From: Devosia litorisediminis
GTDB taxonomy: Bacteria; Pseudomonadota; Alphaproteobacteria; Rhizobiales; Devosiaceae
Direction of reading: 5' to 3'
DNA length: 64,000 nt
Assembly: GCF_018334155.1 (NCBI RefSeq)
Contig: NZ_JAGXTP010000001.1
Coordinates: 1,488,001-1,552,000, forward strand
Shown: positions 34,463-44,428 of the stretch, piece by piece
How the letters are laid out: every line of letters starts with the position of its first letter
How positions within the stretch are numbered: the first letter of the stretch is position 1
Position numbers and translations under genes: made by a program
The notes under the pieces: generated by a model
Databases searched by the model: none
The model's input: the letters and a program-made list of their open reading frames with translations, nothing else
Told to the model about the DNA's origin: nothing

Positions 34463-35338
34463 CTAGCCGGTCTGGCCGGCCAGGGCTTCGAGGGTCAGGA
34501 TCAGGGCCGAGTGGTCCTTGTCGCCATCGCCGCGGGCGATCGCTGTATTCATCAATTGCTGGGTTGTCGCGGTGTTGGGTAGCGCCAGGTTCAGCGCCTT
34601 GGCGCCGTCAACGGCCAAACCCAGATCCTTGCGATGCAGGCGAATACGGAAACCGGGATCGAATGTGCGGTTGATCATGCGTTCGCCATGCACCTCGAGA
34701 ATGCGCGAGGCGGCAAAGCCGCCCATCAACGCTTCGCGGACCTTGGCCGGATCGGCTCCCGCTGCCTTGGCGAAGGTCATGGCCTCGCTGACCGCGGCGA
34801 TGGTCAGGCCGACGATGATCTGGTTGGCGACCTTGCAGGTCTGGCCGGCGCCGACATCACCGACGAGCGTAATGTTCTTGCCCATCAGTTCGAGCAGCGG
34901 CCGCGCGCGTTCAAAAGCAGCTGTCGTGCCGCCGCACATGATGGTCAGCGCGGCGTTCTTGGCGCCAAGTTCACCACCGGAGACCGGGGCGTCGAGGTAG
35001 TCACACCCCAGATCGGCAAGCCTGGCGGCAAAGGCCTGGGTTTGGACAGGCGAGATCGAACTCATGTCGATCACCAGCTTGCCCTTGCTCAGACCTTCGG
35101 CGACGCCATTGGGTCCGAACAGGACAGCGTCGACGTCCGGGGTGTCGGGTAGCATCAGGATGATGATATCCGCGGCCTGGGCAACAGCCCTGGCACTGTC
35201 GAGCGGGGTGCCGCCCTGCTCCACCAGATGTTGGCAAACCGGCTTGACCCGATTGAGGAAGACGCTGTGCCCGGCGGCAATCAGGTGGCCCGCCATGGGG
35301 GATCCCATGACACCAAGGCCGATAAATCCGATGTTCAT
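34463..35338 (-). CDS. Beta-hydroxyacid dehydrogenase, tartronate-semialdehyde-reductase-like
   Basis: 291 residues, NAD(P)-dependent. N-terminal MNIGFIGLGVMGSPMAGHLI with the GLGxMGxxM loop, the substrate motif DAPVSGGELGAKNAALTIM (DAPVSGG), the catalytic Lys in AGQTCKVANQIIVG, and a final KDLGLAVDGAKALN motif. GarR/GlxR proteins reduce tartronate semialdehyde to glycerate; relatives (LtnD) oxidise threonate. Next to a hydroxypyruvate-isomerase-like gene, both readings are plausible. Confidence 0.86.
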   Translation of the reverse strand: MNIGFIGLGVMGSPMAGHLIAAGHSVFLNRVKPVCQHLVEQGGTPLDSARAVAQAADIIILMLPDTPDVDAVLFGPNGVAEGLSKGKLVIDMSSISPVQTQAFAARLADLGCDYLDAPVSGGELGAKNAALTIMCGGTTAAFERARPLLELMGKNITLVGDVGAGQTCKVANQIIVGLTIAAVSEAMTFAKAAGADPAKVREALMGGFAASRILEVHGERMINRTFDPGFRIRLHRKDLGLAVDGAKALNLALPNTATTQQLMNTAIARGDGDKDHSALILTLEALAGQTG

Positions 35339-35348
35339 TTCGACGTCC

Positions 35349-36125
35349 TCACAGATAAGGTTTCATCCAGCCCAGACCGGCACTGGTGCCAGCCAGAGGC
35401 TTGTATTCGCAGCCGATCCAGCCGGCATAGCCGAGCTTTTCGAGGGTCGCGAAGATGATTGGATAGTTGATCTCGCCAGTTCCGGGTTCGTTGCGGCCGG
35501 GATTGTCAGCGATCTGGATATGGGCGATCCGCTCACGCAGCCGCTCATAGGTGGCCAGCAGGTCACCCTGCATCACCTGGGTGTGGTAGATGTCATATTG
35601 CAGGAACAGATTGTCGGATCCCACGGCGTCGAAGATGGCTTCGGCATGATCGGTCGTGGAAACAAAAAAGCCCGGAATGTCCCGCAAGTTGATGGGTTCA
35701 AGCAGTAACTTGATGCCTGCATCAGCCAGTCTGGGTGCGGCATAGGCGAGATTTTTCACCAGCGTATCCTGCAGCACACCATGTTCAACGCCTTTGGGTG
35801 CAATTCCCGCCAGGCAGTTGATCCTGCTGCAGTTCAGTGCCTTGCCAAATTCAATTGCGGTAGCAATCCCAGCCTGAAATTCCTCGATGCGATCTGGCAG
35901 GCAACCAATGCCACGCTCGCCACCCGCCCAGTCGCCCGCAGGCAGGTTGAACAGCGCCTGTTCAAGCTTGTGCTTGGCCAGTTGTGCGGCAATGGCCCGG
36001 GGATCTTCTGCGTAAGGACCGACATATTCGACAGCGCCGAAGCCGTCACGGGCGGCGGCCTCGAAGCGGTCGAGAAACGGCAGGTCGGCGTAGAGAAACG
36101 ATAGATTGGCAGCAAAACGTGGCAC
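35349..36125 (-). CDS. Hydroxypyruvate isomerase family protein (Hyi/OtnI-like TIM barrel)
   Basis: 258 residues, starting with GTG at 36125 (AGGGAT upstream): PRFAANLSFLYADLPFLDRF. Family motifs include GFGAVEYVGPY (metal-site Glu region), LLLEPINLRDIPGFF (Glu), YDIYHTQVMQGD (Asp/His) and HIQIADNPGRNEPGTGEINY. It should isomerise hydroxypyruvate and tartronate semialdehyde, or 2-oxo-tetronates as in OtnI. It pairs with the reductase at 34463 as in glyoxylate or four-carbon acid-sugar degradation. Confidence 0.88.
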   Translation of the reverse strand: MPRFAANLSFLYADLPFLDRFEAAARDGFGAVEYVGPYAEDPRAIAAQLAKHKLEQALFNLPAGDWAGGERGIGCLPDRIEEFQAGIATAIEFGKALNCSRINCLAGIAPKGVEHGVLQDTLVKNLAYAAPRLADAGIKLLLEPINLRDIPGFFVSTTDHAEAIFDAVGSDNLFLQYDIYHTQVMQGDLLATYERLRERIAHIQIADNPGRNEPGTGEINYPIIFATLEKLGYAGWIGCEYKPLAGTSAGLGWMKPYL

Positions 36126-36129
36126 TGGA

Positions 36130-37884
36130 TTATCCCTGTTTGTTGAACCGCGTGCGGTGCATCATGCGCTTATGGCGCGGGTCCGGGTTGGGCACGGCAG
36201 AGATCAGGCTCTGCGTGTAAGGTTGTTGCGGTGTGGTGCAGATCTGCTCGGTGTCGCCCAGCTCGACAATCTTGCCGCGATGCATAACGGCGACCCGGTC
36301 GCAGAAATAGCGAACCACCGAGATGTCGTGCGAGATGAAGATGAAGCTCAGCGACAGCCGCTGTTGGATCTGCAGCAACAGATCAAGGATCTGGGCGCGG
36401 ATCGAGACATCGAGTGCCGCCGTCGCCTCATCGGCGATGATTACCTTGGGGTCCAGAGCCAGAGCGCGGGCAATGCCAATACGCTGACGCTGGCCGCCGG
36501 AGAAGGCGTGCGGATAGCGCTCCATGATCAGCGGATCGAGCCCCACCAGTTCGAGCAGTTCGGCAACCCGATCATCGAGCTCTGCGCCATGCATGGTGCC
36601 ACTGACGATGAGGGGATCGGCAACGATCTGGCGCACCGTCATGCGCGGATTGAGCGAGGCAAATGGATCCTGAAAAATCAGGCGAACATCGCGATGGAAG
36701 TCTCTCAGGCCGCCCTTGTCGAGCGACGTCACCTCAAGCGCATCGGCGCCGTCATTGCGGTGATAGAGCACCGAGCCCGATGTGGGTTCGACAGTCCGCA
36801 AAATAAGACGGCCAAGCGTTGTCTTGCCCGATCCGCTCTCGCCTACGATGCCGAGATTTTCCCCAGGCATCAGGTCAAAGCTGACCTCGTCCACCGCCTT
36901 GAGCGCATAGCCGTTTGAGCCCAGCCAGCCGGTGGTGGCTCCATAGACCTTGGTCAGGTCGCGTACCTGCAGCACGGGGGTAACGCCATCACGCGCAGGC
37001 TTGGCGGCGCGCTGCAGGTGCCCCTGTTCGAGCTTGACCGTCGAGGCCAGCAGCCGCTTGGTATAGGGATGCTGGGCGTCGTGGAAAATGTCATCCACCC
37101 CGCCCTGCTCGACAATGCGGCCATAATGCATGACGGCCACAGCATCGGCCACTTCGGCGACGACCCCCATATCATGGGTGATCAGCAGCATGGCCATACC
37201 GCGGCTGACCTGCAGTCGGCGGATCAGATCCAGGATTTCAGCCTGGGTGGTCACATCCAGTGCTGTGGTGGGCTCGTCTGCGATCAGGATTTCCGGATCG
37301 GCTGCCAGCGCCATCGCGATCATCGCCCGCTGGCGCATGCCCCCGGAGAACTCGAACGTATAGCGGTCCACCATTTTGTCGGGGTCGGGAATTTCCACCT
37401 GGCGCAGCAGCGCAATGGCTTCATCGCGGGCTTCCTGCTTGCTCATGCGTCGATGCAGTTGCACCGCCTCAATGATCTGAGAGCCAATGGTGTGGACGGG
37501 CGAAAGCGAGCTCATCGGCTCCTGAAAGATCAGACCGATGCGGCCGCCGCGAATGTGCAGCAGTTCACGGCTGCGTTCATTGAGAGGCGCAATATCGATT
37601 TCCGCTTCCTTGCCACGCAGCAGGATCTTGCCGCTGGTGATCGACCCATTGCGATCGAGAATGCGCAGCAGCGCCCGTGCCGTGACGCTCTTGCCAGATC
37701 CACTTTCACCGACCAGACACAGGGTCTGACCACGGCGCAGCACGAAGCTGACATCGCGCACGGCGTGCAGAATATTGGTGCGCAGACGGAAGTCTAGGCT
37801 GAGGTTCTCAACCGACAGGACGATATCGGCATCCTCGGTGGAGATGTTGGCGTGCGGCTGTTGAAGCGTATCTTGCATGGTCAT
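36130..37884 (-). CDS. Fused ATPase pair of an oligopeptide-type ABC importer (DppD-DppF)
   Basis: 584 residues with two complete ATPase halves. The first (about 20-280) has [15 protein letters not shown], the signature [15 protein letters not shown] and Walker [15 protein letters not shown]. The second (about 310-580) has [30 protein letters not shown] and [14 protein letters not shown] (Ala instead of the usual Pro-Thr next to the Asp-Glu, still with the catalytic Glu). One chain drives both permease halves. It is close to the isomerase gene (4 bases) and the DppC-like gene (5 bases). Confidence 0.92.
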   Translation of the reverse strand: MTMQDTLQQPHANISTEDADIVLSVENLSLDFRLRTNILHAVRDVSFVLRRGQTLCLVGESGSGKSVTARALLRILDRNGSITSGKILLRGKEAEIDIAPLNERSRELLHIRGGRIGLIFQEPMSSLSPVHTIGSQIIEAVQLHRRMSKQEARDEAIALLRQVEIPDPDKMVDRYTFEFSGGMRQRAMIAMALAADPEILIADEPTTALDVTTQAEILDLIRRLQVSRGMAMLLITHDMGVVAEVADAVAVMHYGRIVEQGGVDDIFHDAQHPYTKRLLASTVKLEQGHLQRAAKPARDGVTPVLQVRDLTKVYGATTGWLGSNGYALKAVDEVSFDLMPGENLGIVGESGSGKTTLGRLILRTVEPTSGSVLYHRNDGADALEVTSLDKGGLRDFHRDVRLIFQDPFASLNPRMTVRQIVADPLIVSGTMHGAELDDRVAELLELVGLDPLIMERYPHAFSGGQRQRIGIARALALDPKVIIADEATAALDVSIRAQILDLLLQIQQRLSLSFIFISHDISVVRYFCDRVAVMHRGKIVELGDTEQICTTPQQPYTQSLISAVPNPDPRHKRMMHRTRFNKQG

Positions 37885-37889
37885 CAGCC

Positions 37890-39065
37890 TCAGCTTTCGT
37901 ACGGATCGGCGGCATCACGCATGCCATCACCGAGGAAGTTGAAGGACAGCACCGCGATCACCACGGCACCGGCGGGCCAGATCAGCAGCCAGGGTGCGGT
38001 GGCAATCGTGCGCACGTTCTGGGCGTCCTGCAGCAACACGCCCCAGGAGACGACCGGCGCCTTGAGCCCGATGCCAAGGAAACTCAACGCCGTCTCAGCA
38101 ACGATCATCGTTGGTAGTGCCAGGGTGACCACAGCCAGGATGTGGCTTGTCAGTGATGGCAGGATGTGGCGGAAAATCAGGCGACGTTCACGCGAACCAT
38201 CCAGACGCGCGGCAGTAACGAAGTCTTCGCTGCGGAGCGCGAAGAACCGTCCCCGGACCTCTCGCGCCAGCCCGGTCCAGCCGAACAGCGACACGATAAG
38301 GGTGATGATGAAGTACACTTGAAGAGGCGACCACGTGATGGGGATCGCTGCCGCCAGCCCCAGCCATAATGGAATGGTTGGCATGGAGCTGATGATCTCG
38401 ATGCCCCGCTGAATGGTCATGTCCACCCAGCCGCCATAAAAGCCCGACAGGCTACCCAGGGTGACACCAAAACAAAGACTCACCAGCACGCCGACCAGGC
38501 CGATCGACATCGATATACGGGTGCCATAGATCAGACGGCTCAGCAGATCGCGACCCAGCTTGTCGCTGCCCATCAGATACATGGTGTCGGTGGCTTTGAG
38601 CGGCCCCATCAGGTGCAGGTCAGCCGGGATCAGGCCCCAGAGCTTATATTCCGGCCCCCGAACGAAGAACCCGATGGGCACGATCAGCGCGTCATCGACG
38701 ACGAAAGTCCGGCGCAGCGATTCTGGATCCACACTCTGGGTGTACCCTTTGACATGTGGCAGGAAACGGCTTGAGCCATCCTCGGCCGGTGCGAACAGCG
38801 AAATCGACTGCGGTGGCGCGTAGGTGAACTGCGGCCGCGATGCCTCAGGCAAGGCGGGCGCCAGAAACTCGGCGAACAGCCCGATAAAGTAGAGCATCAG
38901 GATAAGGCTGCCGGCAAAGACCGCCACCTTGTTACGGCGAAACTTGTGCCAGATCAGGGTCCATTGGCCTGCGGCCGCCATGTTCTCGGGTGCGGTGCCG
39001 GTTGCCAGTGCGCTGGTGGCCGGGGCGCTTTCGAGATCATCGGTGATAAAGCTGTGCGCGGTCAT
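37890..39065 (-). CDS. Oligopeptide-type ABC permease, DppC/OppC-like
   Basis: 391 residues. A long cytoplasmic N-terminus and a first helix (about 50-72), a roughly 110-residue periplasmic insert, then five more helices; coupling loop region FVTAARLDGSRERRLIFRHI then LPSLTSHI. The ATG at 39065 shares a base with the stop of the DppB-like gene (TGATG). Confidence 0.9.
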   Translation of the reverse strand: MTAHSFITDDLESAPATSALATGTAPENMAAAGQWTLIWHKFRRNKVAVFAGSLILMLYFIGLFAEFLAPALPEASRPQFTYAPPQSISLFAPAEDGSSRFLPHVKGYTQSVDPESLRRTFVVDDALIVPIGFFVRGPEYKLWGLIPADLHLMGPLKATDTMYLMGSDKLGRDLLSRLIYGTRISMSIGLVGVLVSLCFGVTLGSLSGFYGGWVDMTIQRGIEIISSMPTIPLWLGLAAAIPITWSPLQVYFIITLIVSLFGWTGLAREVRGRFFALRSEDFVTAARLDGSRERRLIFRHILPSLTSHILAVVTLALPTMIVAETALSFLGIGLKAPVVSWGVLLQDAQNVRTIATAPWLLIWPAGAVVIAVLSFNFLGDGMRDAADPYES

Positions 39066-40051
39066 CAGTTGAACCTTATTCTTGGGTCAAGCAGGGCCAG
39101 AAGAATGTCCGAGATCAGCATGCCCACCAGGGTAAGCGCGCCCATCAGCAGGATGAAACTGCCGGCCAGATACATGTCCTGCGACACCAGGGCGCGCAGC
39201 AGCAGCGGCCCGGCCGTTGGCAGATTGAGCACAATGGCGGTGATGGTGACCCCGGAGATCAGCTCGGGCAGCACCCAACCAATCGCGGAAACAAAGGGGT
39301 TGAGCGCGATACGCAGCGGGTATTTCAGCACGACCTTGTATTCAGGCAGCCCCTTGGCCTTGGCCGTCACGACATAGGGTTTGTTCAACTCGTCAGTGAG
39401 ATTGGCGCGCAGGATGCGGATCAGCGCCGCGGTGCCGGAGGTGCCGATCACGATGACCGGGATCCAAAGATGGGCCAGCAGGTCAAGAAACTTGGGCATC
39501 GACCAAGCCGCGTCGATGAATTCCTGCGATTGCAGGCCGCCAACATTCTGCCCCAGATACTTGTAGGACACATACATCAGCGTCAGGGCCAGAATGAAGT
39601 TGGGAATGGCCAGGCCAATGAACCCGAACAGCGTGGCGACGTGATCGCCCACGGAGTGACGGCGCATGGCTGAAAAGATGCCGATGGGCAGTGCCACGGC
39701 CCACACGAACAGCAGCGCGGCAACCGATATGGCTAGGGTCGAGCCCATACGTTCCCAGATCAGTTCCGAAACCGGCCGGTTCCAGTCGAAGGAATAGCCA
39801 AAATCGCCGCGGAACAGGATGCCACTGATCCATTTGCCATACTGGACCCAGATCGGGTCATCGAAGCCATAGACAGCGCGCAACTGCGCGATCTGGGCGG
39901 GGTCGACATTCTCGCCATTCTCGCTCATGCGGGCGATCAGCGAGGTAAGATAATCGCCCGGCGGCAGCTGGATGATCATGAAGGCGATCATCGAGATGCC
40001 GAACAGGGTCGGGATCATGTAGAGCAGTCGCTTGATGATGTATTTCAGCAT
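39065..40051 (-). CDS. Oligopeptide-type ABC permease, DppB/OppB-like
   Basis: 328 residues starting MLKYIIKRLLYMIPTLFGIS (ATG 40051), the standard DppB beginning. A periplasmic loop with VYGFDDPIWVQYGKWI, helices, and the coupling-loop region VVTAKAKGLPEYKVVLKYPL. It partners the DppC-like subunit. Confidence 0.92.
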   Translation of the reverse strand: MLKYIIKRLLYMIPTLFGISMIAFMIIQLPPGDYLTSLIARMSENGENVDPAQIAQLRAVYGFDDPIWVQYGKWISGILFRGDFGYSFDWNRPVSELIWERMGSTLAISVAALLFVWAVALPIGIFSAMRRHSVGDHVATLFGFIGLAIPNFILALTLMYVSYKYLGQNVGGLQSQEFIDAAWSMPKFLDLLAHLWIPVIVIGTSGTAALIRILRANLTDELNKPYVVTAKAKGLPEYKVVLKYPLRIALNPFVSAIGWVLPELISGVTITAIVLNLPTAGPLLLRALVSQDMYLAGSFILLMGALTLVGMLISDILLALLDPRIRFN

Positions 40052-40073
40052 TTGTGTCCGGCCCAAGCCGCTC

Positions 40074-42182
40074 CTATGCCCAAACGACGTGTACGACTTC
40101 GAGCAGGTCAATATCGGGGACCGTGATGGTCACCCGACCCTGGCTCACTGTTGCAGCCGCTGTGGTGCCGCGCACCAGCAAATGCGCACTCGCCAACTGT
40201 CTGCCCGTCGGAATTGCAATGCTCACGGTCTGCTCGCCCACGGGATAGAACTCGCGGATCGGGCCCTTCATCATCATCGGATTGGTCAGATTGAACAGCA
40301 GCACAGCGCGTTCATCGGCATTGTCGCGGATGGCGACGTCCAGCACCGAGGCTCCGCTCAGTTCGACCTCGGGCCGATCACCGAGTGCCCAGCGCACCGC
40401 ATTGGTCATCATGCGGCTATGGTCGAGAGCCTGTACGTCGTGAAAGATCGCGCCGATATTCCATGGAATGAACACGGTGCGGCCGCCACTATCATGCTCG
40501 CGCACGACCATAGCAGCGCCCTGGGGCTCCTGACGCGGGTAGACTTCTTCCATCGGCAGGTCAGGAAAGTCAGGCACGTAGAGCACAGGCGCTGTGGCGC
40601 CCGAGATGGGCTCAACCGCCATCAGATGCGTGCCGCCAATGATCCGCTCGGCCCCGTCAAAACCTGCATTGATCGGGTGATCCCCTGCAAAGGAGACATA
40701 GGTGTTCCTGACCGGTCCCCGCATGGCGCTGAGGCGGTTCGCGCCCAGCACGTCACCCAGACCAAGGGCATTGCGCGGCTCGTTATCGGCATTGCGGGTG
40801 GCGGTCTCGTTAGCCGCCACCAGACTGCCACCGAGGGCCACATAGTCTGCCAGCATGGCGCATTGCGCATCTGACAGGCAGACCGCATTGGCCAGAATGA
40901 TGACCTTGAACTTGTCCAGCATAGCCGGCGTCATCGCCTGATCGGAGACCAGTTCAAACGGTAGCTTGGCTTCGACCAGAGCCTGATAAAACCCCAGGTC
41001 ATCGGCCTCGGCGGCGCGGCGCGTATCCTGGCCGTGATGCCGCAACGTGGTTGCGGGATCGAGCAATGCGATCTGGGCGGTGGGCGTAAGATTGGCCAAC
41101 ACCGGTTCGAGCCGGGCATGCAGTCCAAAACTGTCGGCGACCGGCTGGATCCAGCGCTGGTCAGGCACCACGCCATTGAACTTGGTGAACCAGGGCAACA
41201 TGCCGTGGGTTGCGCCATTGGTGATCCATGACTGGATTTCGGGTCCCGTGGTCACTGAATCCTTCCAGCGATGTTCTTCTTCGGGGCCAATCGAGGTGAT
41301 CAGGATGGCCGGGCGCTCGCGGAACGTGGCGCGCATGCGCTTGCCGTTGCGACCGGCCATCCAGATCGATTCCGTGCCCCGGCGCCCCTGATCGTCGACC
41401 ACCAGGAACGGGCAGTGCTTTTCGATCAGACCGAGATCGAACTCGATCAGCGACACGCCGCCCATATTGGGAATGAAACTGGCATTGGGGCGGATGGATT
41501 TGACCAGATCGTCCCAATCGACAACCAGTTGTGTCAACACCTGGCGGCGCCACGCGGTCCAACCCATCCAGGCCGGATCGTCCAGGCTTGAGGTTCGCGG
41601 CAGGTCCAGGCCGGTCGCAGTCTTGAAACGGGTGGTGCAGCTATCACAGTAACACACGCCATGGCCCTGCCAGCGATTGGCGAACACGGCGTCAATGTCA
41701 TAGTTCTCGACAATCTCGCGGATCACCTGCGGCATGAATTTCTGGTTGTAATCGCCATATGCGCAGGTCACCCAGACATCGGGAAAGGCCCAGTGGCGGC
41801 GCTTGTTGCCGTCGCGATCGACGGCGATCCATTCGGGGTGCGCGTCGGCGGCGTCCTGATGGATGGCATGTGGGTCCACGCGCGCCATGACGTGCATGTT
41901 CAGGCTGCGCGCGCCCTCGACCAGTGCGCCAAAGGGGTCGCTATCGCCGATAAACTTGGAGACATAGTGATAGGGCACCTTGCTGGGGTAGTAGGCGACA
42001 TATCCACCAGCGCTCAGACAGGTCGCGTTGGACTGGGTGCGCTTGAAAATGTCGATCCACTGATCGGGGTCGTATTTGACCGGATCATCTTCAGCCAGCG
42101 TCAACTGCGTCCAGCGTGTTGCGGAACGATACCAGTCGGGCTGGCGGAGATGAGAATTGGTCGGCGTTGCAAGAGCGTCCAT
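40074..42182 (-). CDS. Putative glycoside hydrolase, GHL6-like with beta-galactosidase trimerisation domain
   Basis: 702 residues, no signal peptide. N-terminal barrel (about 1-360) with YDIDAVFANRWQGHGVCYCD and SCTTRFKTATG, the cysteine-containing hallmark of hypothetical glycosyl hydrolase family 6 and alpha-amylase-superfamily relatives. It is followed by a beta-galactosidase trimerisation-like domain (about 370-590, with VIILANAVCLSDAQCAMLAD and YVALGGSLVAANET) and a beta-sandwich tail. Catalytic residues cannot be fixed by eye. It sits between the binding-protein and permease genes of the importer, so it most likely attacks the imported oligosaccharide. Confidence 0.78.
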   Translation of the reverse strand: MDALATPTNSHLRQPDWYRSATRWTQLTLAEDDPVKYDPDQWIDIFKRTQSNATCLSAGGYVAYYPSKVPYHYVSKFIGDSDPFGALVEGARSLNMHVMARVDPHAIHQDAADAHPEWIAVDRDGNKRRHWAFPDVWVTCAYGDYNQKFMPQVIREIVENYDIDAVFANRWQGHGVCYCDSCTTRFKTATGLDLPRTSSLDDPAWMGWTAWRRQVLTQLVVDWDDLVKSIRPNASFIPNMGGVSLIEFDLGLIEKHCPFLVVDDQGRRGTESIWMAGRNGKRMRATFRERPAILITSIGPEEEHRWKDSVTTGPEIQSWITNGATHGMLPWFTKFNGVVPDQRWIQPVADSFGLHARLEPVLANLTPTAQIALLDPATTLRHHGQDTRRAAEADDLGFYQALVEAKLPFELVSDQAMTPAMLDKFKVIILANAVCLSDAQCAMLADYVALGGSLVAANETATRNADNEPRNALGLGDVLGANRLSAMRGPVRNTYVSFAGDHPINAGFDGAERIIGGTHLMAVEPISGATAPVLYVPDFPDLPMEEVYPRQEPQGAAMVVREHDSGGRTVFIPWNIGAIFHDVQALDHSRMMTNAVRWALGDRPEVELSGASVLDVAIRDNADERAVLLFNLTNPMMMKGPIREFYPVGEQTVSIAIPTGRQLASAHLLVRGTTAAATVSQGRVTITVPDIDLLEVVHVVWA

Positions 42183-42210
42183 GCCAGCCTCTGAATGCGA
42201 GATACAGGGA

Positions 42211-42232
42211 GCCCGCGCTGACCCTTGCGGGC
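42211..42232 (-). other. Hairpin after the oligopeptide-type binding-protein gene
   Basis: GCCCGC (42211-42216) pairs with GCGGGC (42227-42232) around a 10-base loop in the 79-base spacer between the binding-protein gene and the next gene. No T run. Similar in position to the hairpins after dctP and after the TctC gene. Confidence 0.5.
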
Positions 42233-42261
42233 CAGCGGGGAAATCATCGTCAAAGCGTCGT

Positions 42262-44190
42262 TCAGGACTTGAAGAACTGCTCGGGCCGGGTTGGCCCCGG
42301 GGTTGGCCAGCCGAACGAATTGGGCATGGTCTTGGTCACGTTGACCATGTCGTTCTTGACCACGCCGTAGCCGTCCGGTGGCAGGCTGACGCCGAACACC
42401 AGGAACTGGTCTGCAGCGTTTTCCAGCAGTTCTGCCATCAGGGCGTTCTGCTTTTCCGGATTACCTGTCGCCAGCAATTGGCGGTACAGGTCCTGCTGCG
42501 CCTTGATCTCGGCAGGCGGTTCGATTGCCTGCGGATTGGTCGGCTCGGTGTAGTAGAGGTTCCAGCCCGGCGCGTAGAGCGCATTGGAATTGAACGGCAC
42601 GAAGTAGCGGGCATCGAGCATGGCCGCGACGCCGCCATTGGCACCGAACTGATGACAGGTGGCATCAAACTCACGGCCGTTGCGGACGCGCGTTTCCCAG
42701 AGCGAGCGATCCATGGTGCGGACCTGGGCATCGAGGCCAACGGCCTGAAACATCGGAATGGCCAGTTGCAGCATGTCGGTGAAGGTCGTGCGGCTCTGGT
42801 CGATCTCGAAGATGATCGAGAGACGCCGACCTTCGGCATCCAGTCGATAGCCACTGTCGTCCTTCTCGGGCACCAGCGTGTCGAGCAACGCGTTGGCTGC
42901 GTCCGGATCATACTCGGTGTGCTGGGTCGCCAGCCGCTCATTGTAGAGCGGATCATCGGGGTTGATGCTTGGCTGGGCCGGAGATCCCCGCCCCACAAAC
43001 ACCGCGTCGATCAGCGCCTGACGATCCACGGCCACCGACATCGCCTCGCGGAAGGCGCGGGTATTGAACAGCGCATTCTTGGTAGCGTCGGTGTGGTTCA
43101 GGTTGAGCTGGAACACCATGACATTGGCGGCGGTTTCTTTGAGCGTATAGAAGCCGTAATCGCCGCTTTCCTGCCCATCAAACAGCACCGGCTTGTTGGT
43201 CGGTGTGGCGATGTACTGGTCCATCATGTCGATCTCGCCCTGCAGGGTCTTGAGCAGAAGGACTTCTGGGTCGGCGACCATCTGGTACACGACGCGATCA
43301 AAATAAGGCAGTTGCGTGCCCGCAGTATCGATCTTGAAGTAGTAGGGGTTGCGAACAGCGATCGCCTGCTCGGTATTCTGACCCGGCGCGGATTGCCAGG
43401 TCCAGGCCATCAGCGTGGGACGCTCGGAATTGGCGAAGAAGGTATTGTCGTCATCCAGACCGTTTTCGCGCTGGAACAGAGCAATCCAGCTTTCCAGGCC
43501 GGCTTCCTTGGCCAGCTGGTCGGCATCGGGATTGTACTTGATGTGGAACTTCTCGAGGTAGTGGCGCGGTGCCTGCGTGGTGTGATCATCACGGGCCCAG
43601 GCCATACGCTGCACAAAGAAGCCGTTGGGGCCCTTGAACGTCACCTTGAAGTTGAAATCGTCGATGACCGTCAGCTTGCCAAACTCGCCATCCACTTTCC
43701 AGAAGCTTGATCCGCCCTTGGAGACGTCGGTGTCGGTCAGGATGTCGTCATACCAGAACTGAATATCAGCGGTGGTATAGGGCGCGCCGTCTGACCACTT
43801 CAGCCCCTTGCGGAGGCGGAAGCTATATTCGGTTGAATCATCGTTGACCTCATAGCCCTCGGCCACATTAGGCGTCAGACCGGACCAATCGGGAGTGAAG
43901 CGGATCAATGGCTCATAGCCTTGATAGCGCACGATCATCGACAGCGAACCGCCGCCAACCAGAGCGTGGCGCCAGTCGCCGCCCTGTTTGCCGGGGCGCT
44001 CGGTCGGGGTGATGATCAGGGGATTTTCAGGCAGACGCTGGTCAATGGGCGGCAATGCGCCGCTATCAACCTGGGCCTGCAATGACGGGGATTCTACTGC
44101 CTCCTGAGCGCGGATCAGTCCAGGGACTGCCATCGCACCTACAAAGGCGGAACTGGCGGCGACAAACGCGCGTCGGCTCATTCTAACCAT
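42262..44190 (-). CDS. ABC substrate-binding protein, family 5 (oligopeptide/oligosaccharide type), Tat-exported
   Basis: 642 residues. The start is ATG 44190 with GAGGAGGAG upstream; the N-terminus MVRMSRRAFVAASSAF then VGAMAVPGLIRAQ is a twin-arginine (SRRAF) signal. The mature protein has the family 5 fold with EGYEVNDDSTEYSFRLRKGL and KWSDGAPYTTADI. It is longer than peptide binders (about 540), a feature seen in family 5 proteins that bind oligosaccharides. With glycosidases in the same operon, a galactoside-type ligand is more likely than peptides. Confidence 0.88.
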   Translation of the reverse strand: MVRMSRRAFVAASSAFVGAMAVPGLIRAQEAVESPSLQAQVDSGALPPIDQRLPENPLIITPTERPGKQGGDWRHALVGGGSLSMIVRYQGYEPLIRFTPDWSGLTPNVAEGYEVNDDSTEYSFRLRKGLKWSDGAPYTTADIQFWYDDILTDTDVSKGGSSFWKVDGEFGKLTVIDDFNFKVTFKGPNGFFVQRMAWARDDHTTQAPRHYLEKFHIKYNPDADQLAKEAGLESWIALFQRENGLDDDNTFFANSERPTLMAWTWQSAPGQNTEQAIAVRNPYYFKIDTAGTQLPYFDRVVYQMVADPEVLLLKTLQGEIDMMDQYIATPTNKPVLFDGQESGDYGFYTLKETAANVMVFQLNLNHTDATKNALFNTRAFREAMSVAVDRQALIDAVFVGRGSPAQPSINPDDPLYNERLATQHTEYDPDAANALLDTLVPEKDDSGYRLDAEGRRLSIIFEIDQSRTTFTDMLQLAIPMFQAVGLDAQVRTMDRSLWETRVRNGREFDATCHQFGANGGVAAMLDARYFVPFNSNALYAPGWNLYYTEPTNPQAIEPPAEIKAQQDLYRQLLATGNPEKQNALMAELLENAADQFLVFGVSLPPDGYGVVKNDMVNVTKTMPNSFGWPTPGPTRPEQFFKS

Positions 44191-44220
44191 ATCGAACTCC
44201 TCCTCAGCCGCGCTGTTTTG

Positions 44221-44401
44221 TAACATGTTAGCGGCTAGCTGCAGGCTTGCGTATAGCTTTTGTTAGGTAAAGCGTTATGTGCAAAAAAATTGCCGAATGT
44301 GCGTAAGTTGGTCAGCCATACTGCCTTAACCGCCAGACATGAACACACCTTTAGTGCCAACTATTGCGGTTTCACATAAACCGTTCTACCTAACGTTATG
44401 T
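44221..44401. promoter_or_regulatory. Divergent control region of the galactoside cassette, with probable LacI sites
   Basis: Between the binding-protein gene and the divergent LacI gene are a perfect palindrome TAACATGTTA (44221-44230) and two copies of CGTTATGT preceded by A-rich bases (44273-44280, in GTAAAGCGTTATGT; 44394-44401, in CCTAACGTTATGT). The second includes the palindrome TAACGTTA. Central CG palindromes are typical of LacI-family operators. Confidence 0.5.
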
Positions 44402-44428
44402 CGCTGATAGGTGAGCGAGGAGCAGACG

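Noticed and set aside
42157..43710. 517-codon plus-strand frame opposite the binding-protein gene
   Set aside because: Mirror frame of a GC-rich gene with a strong signal peptide and family fold; no ribosome site or homology.
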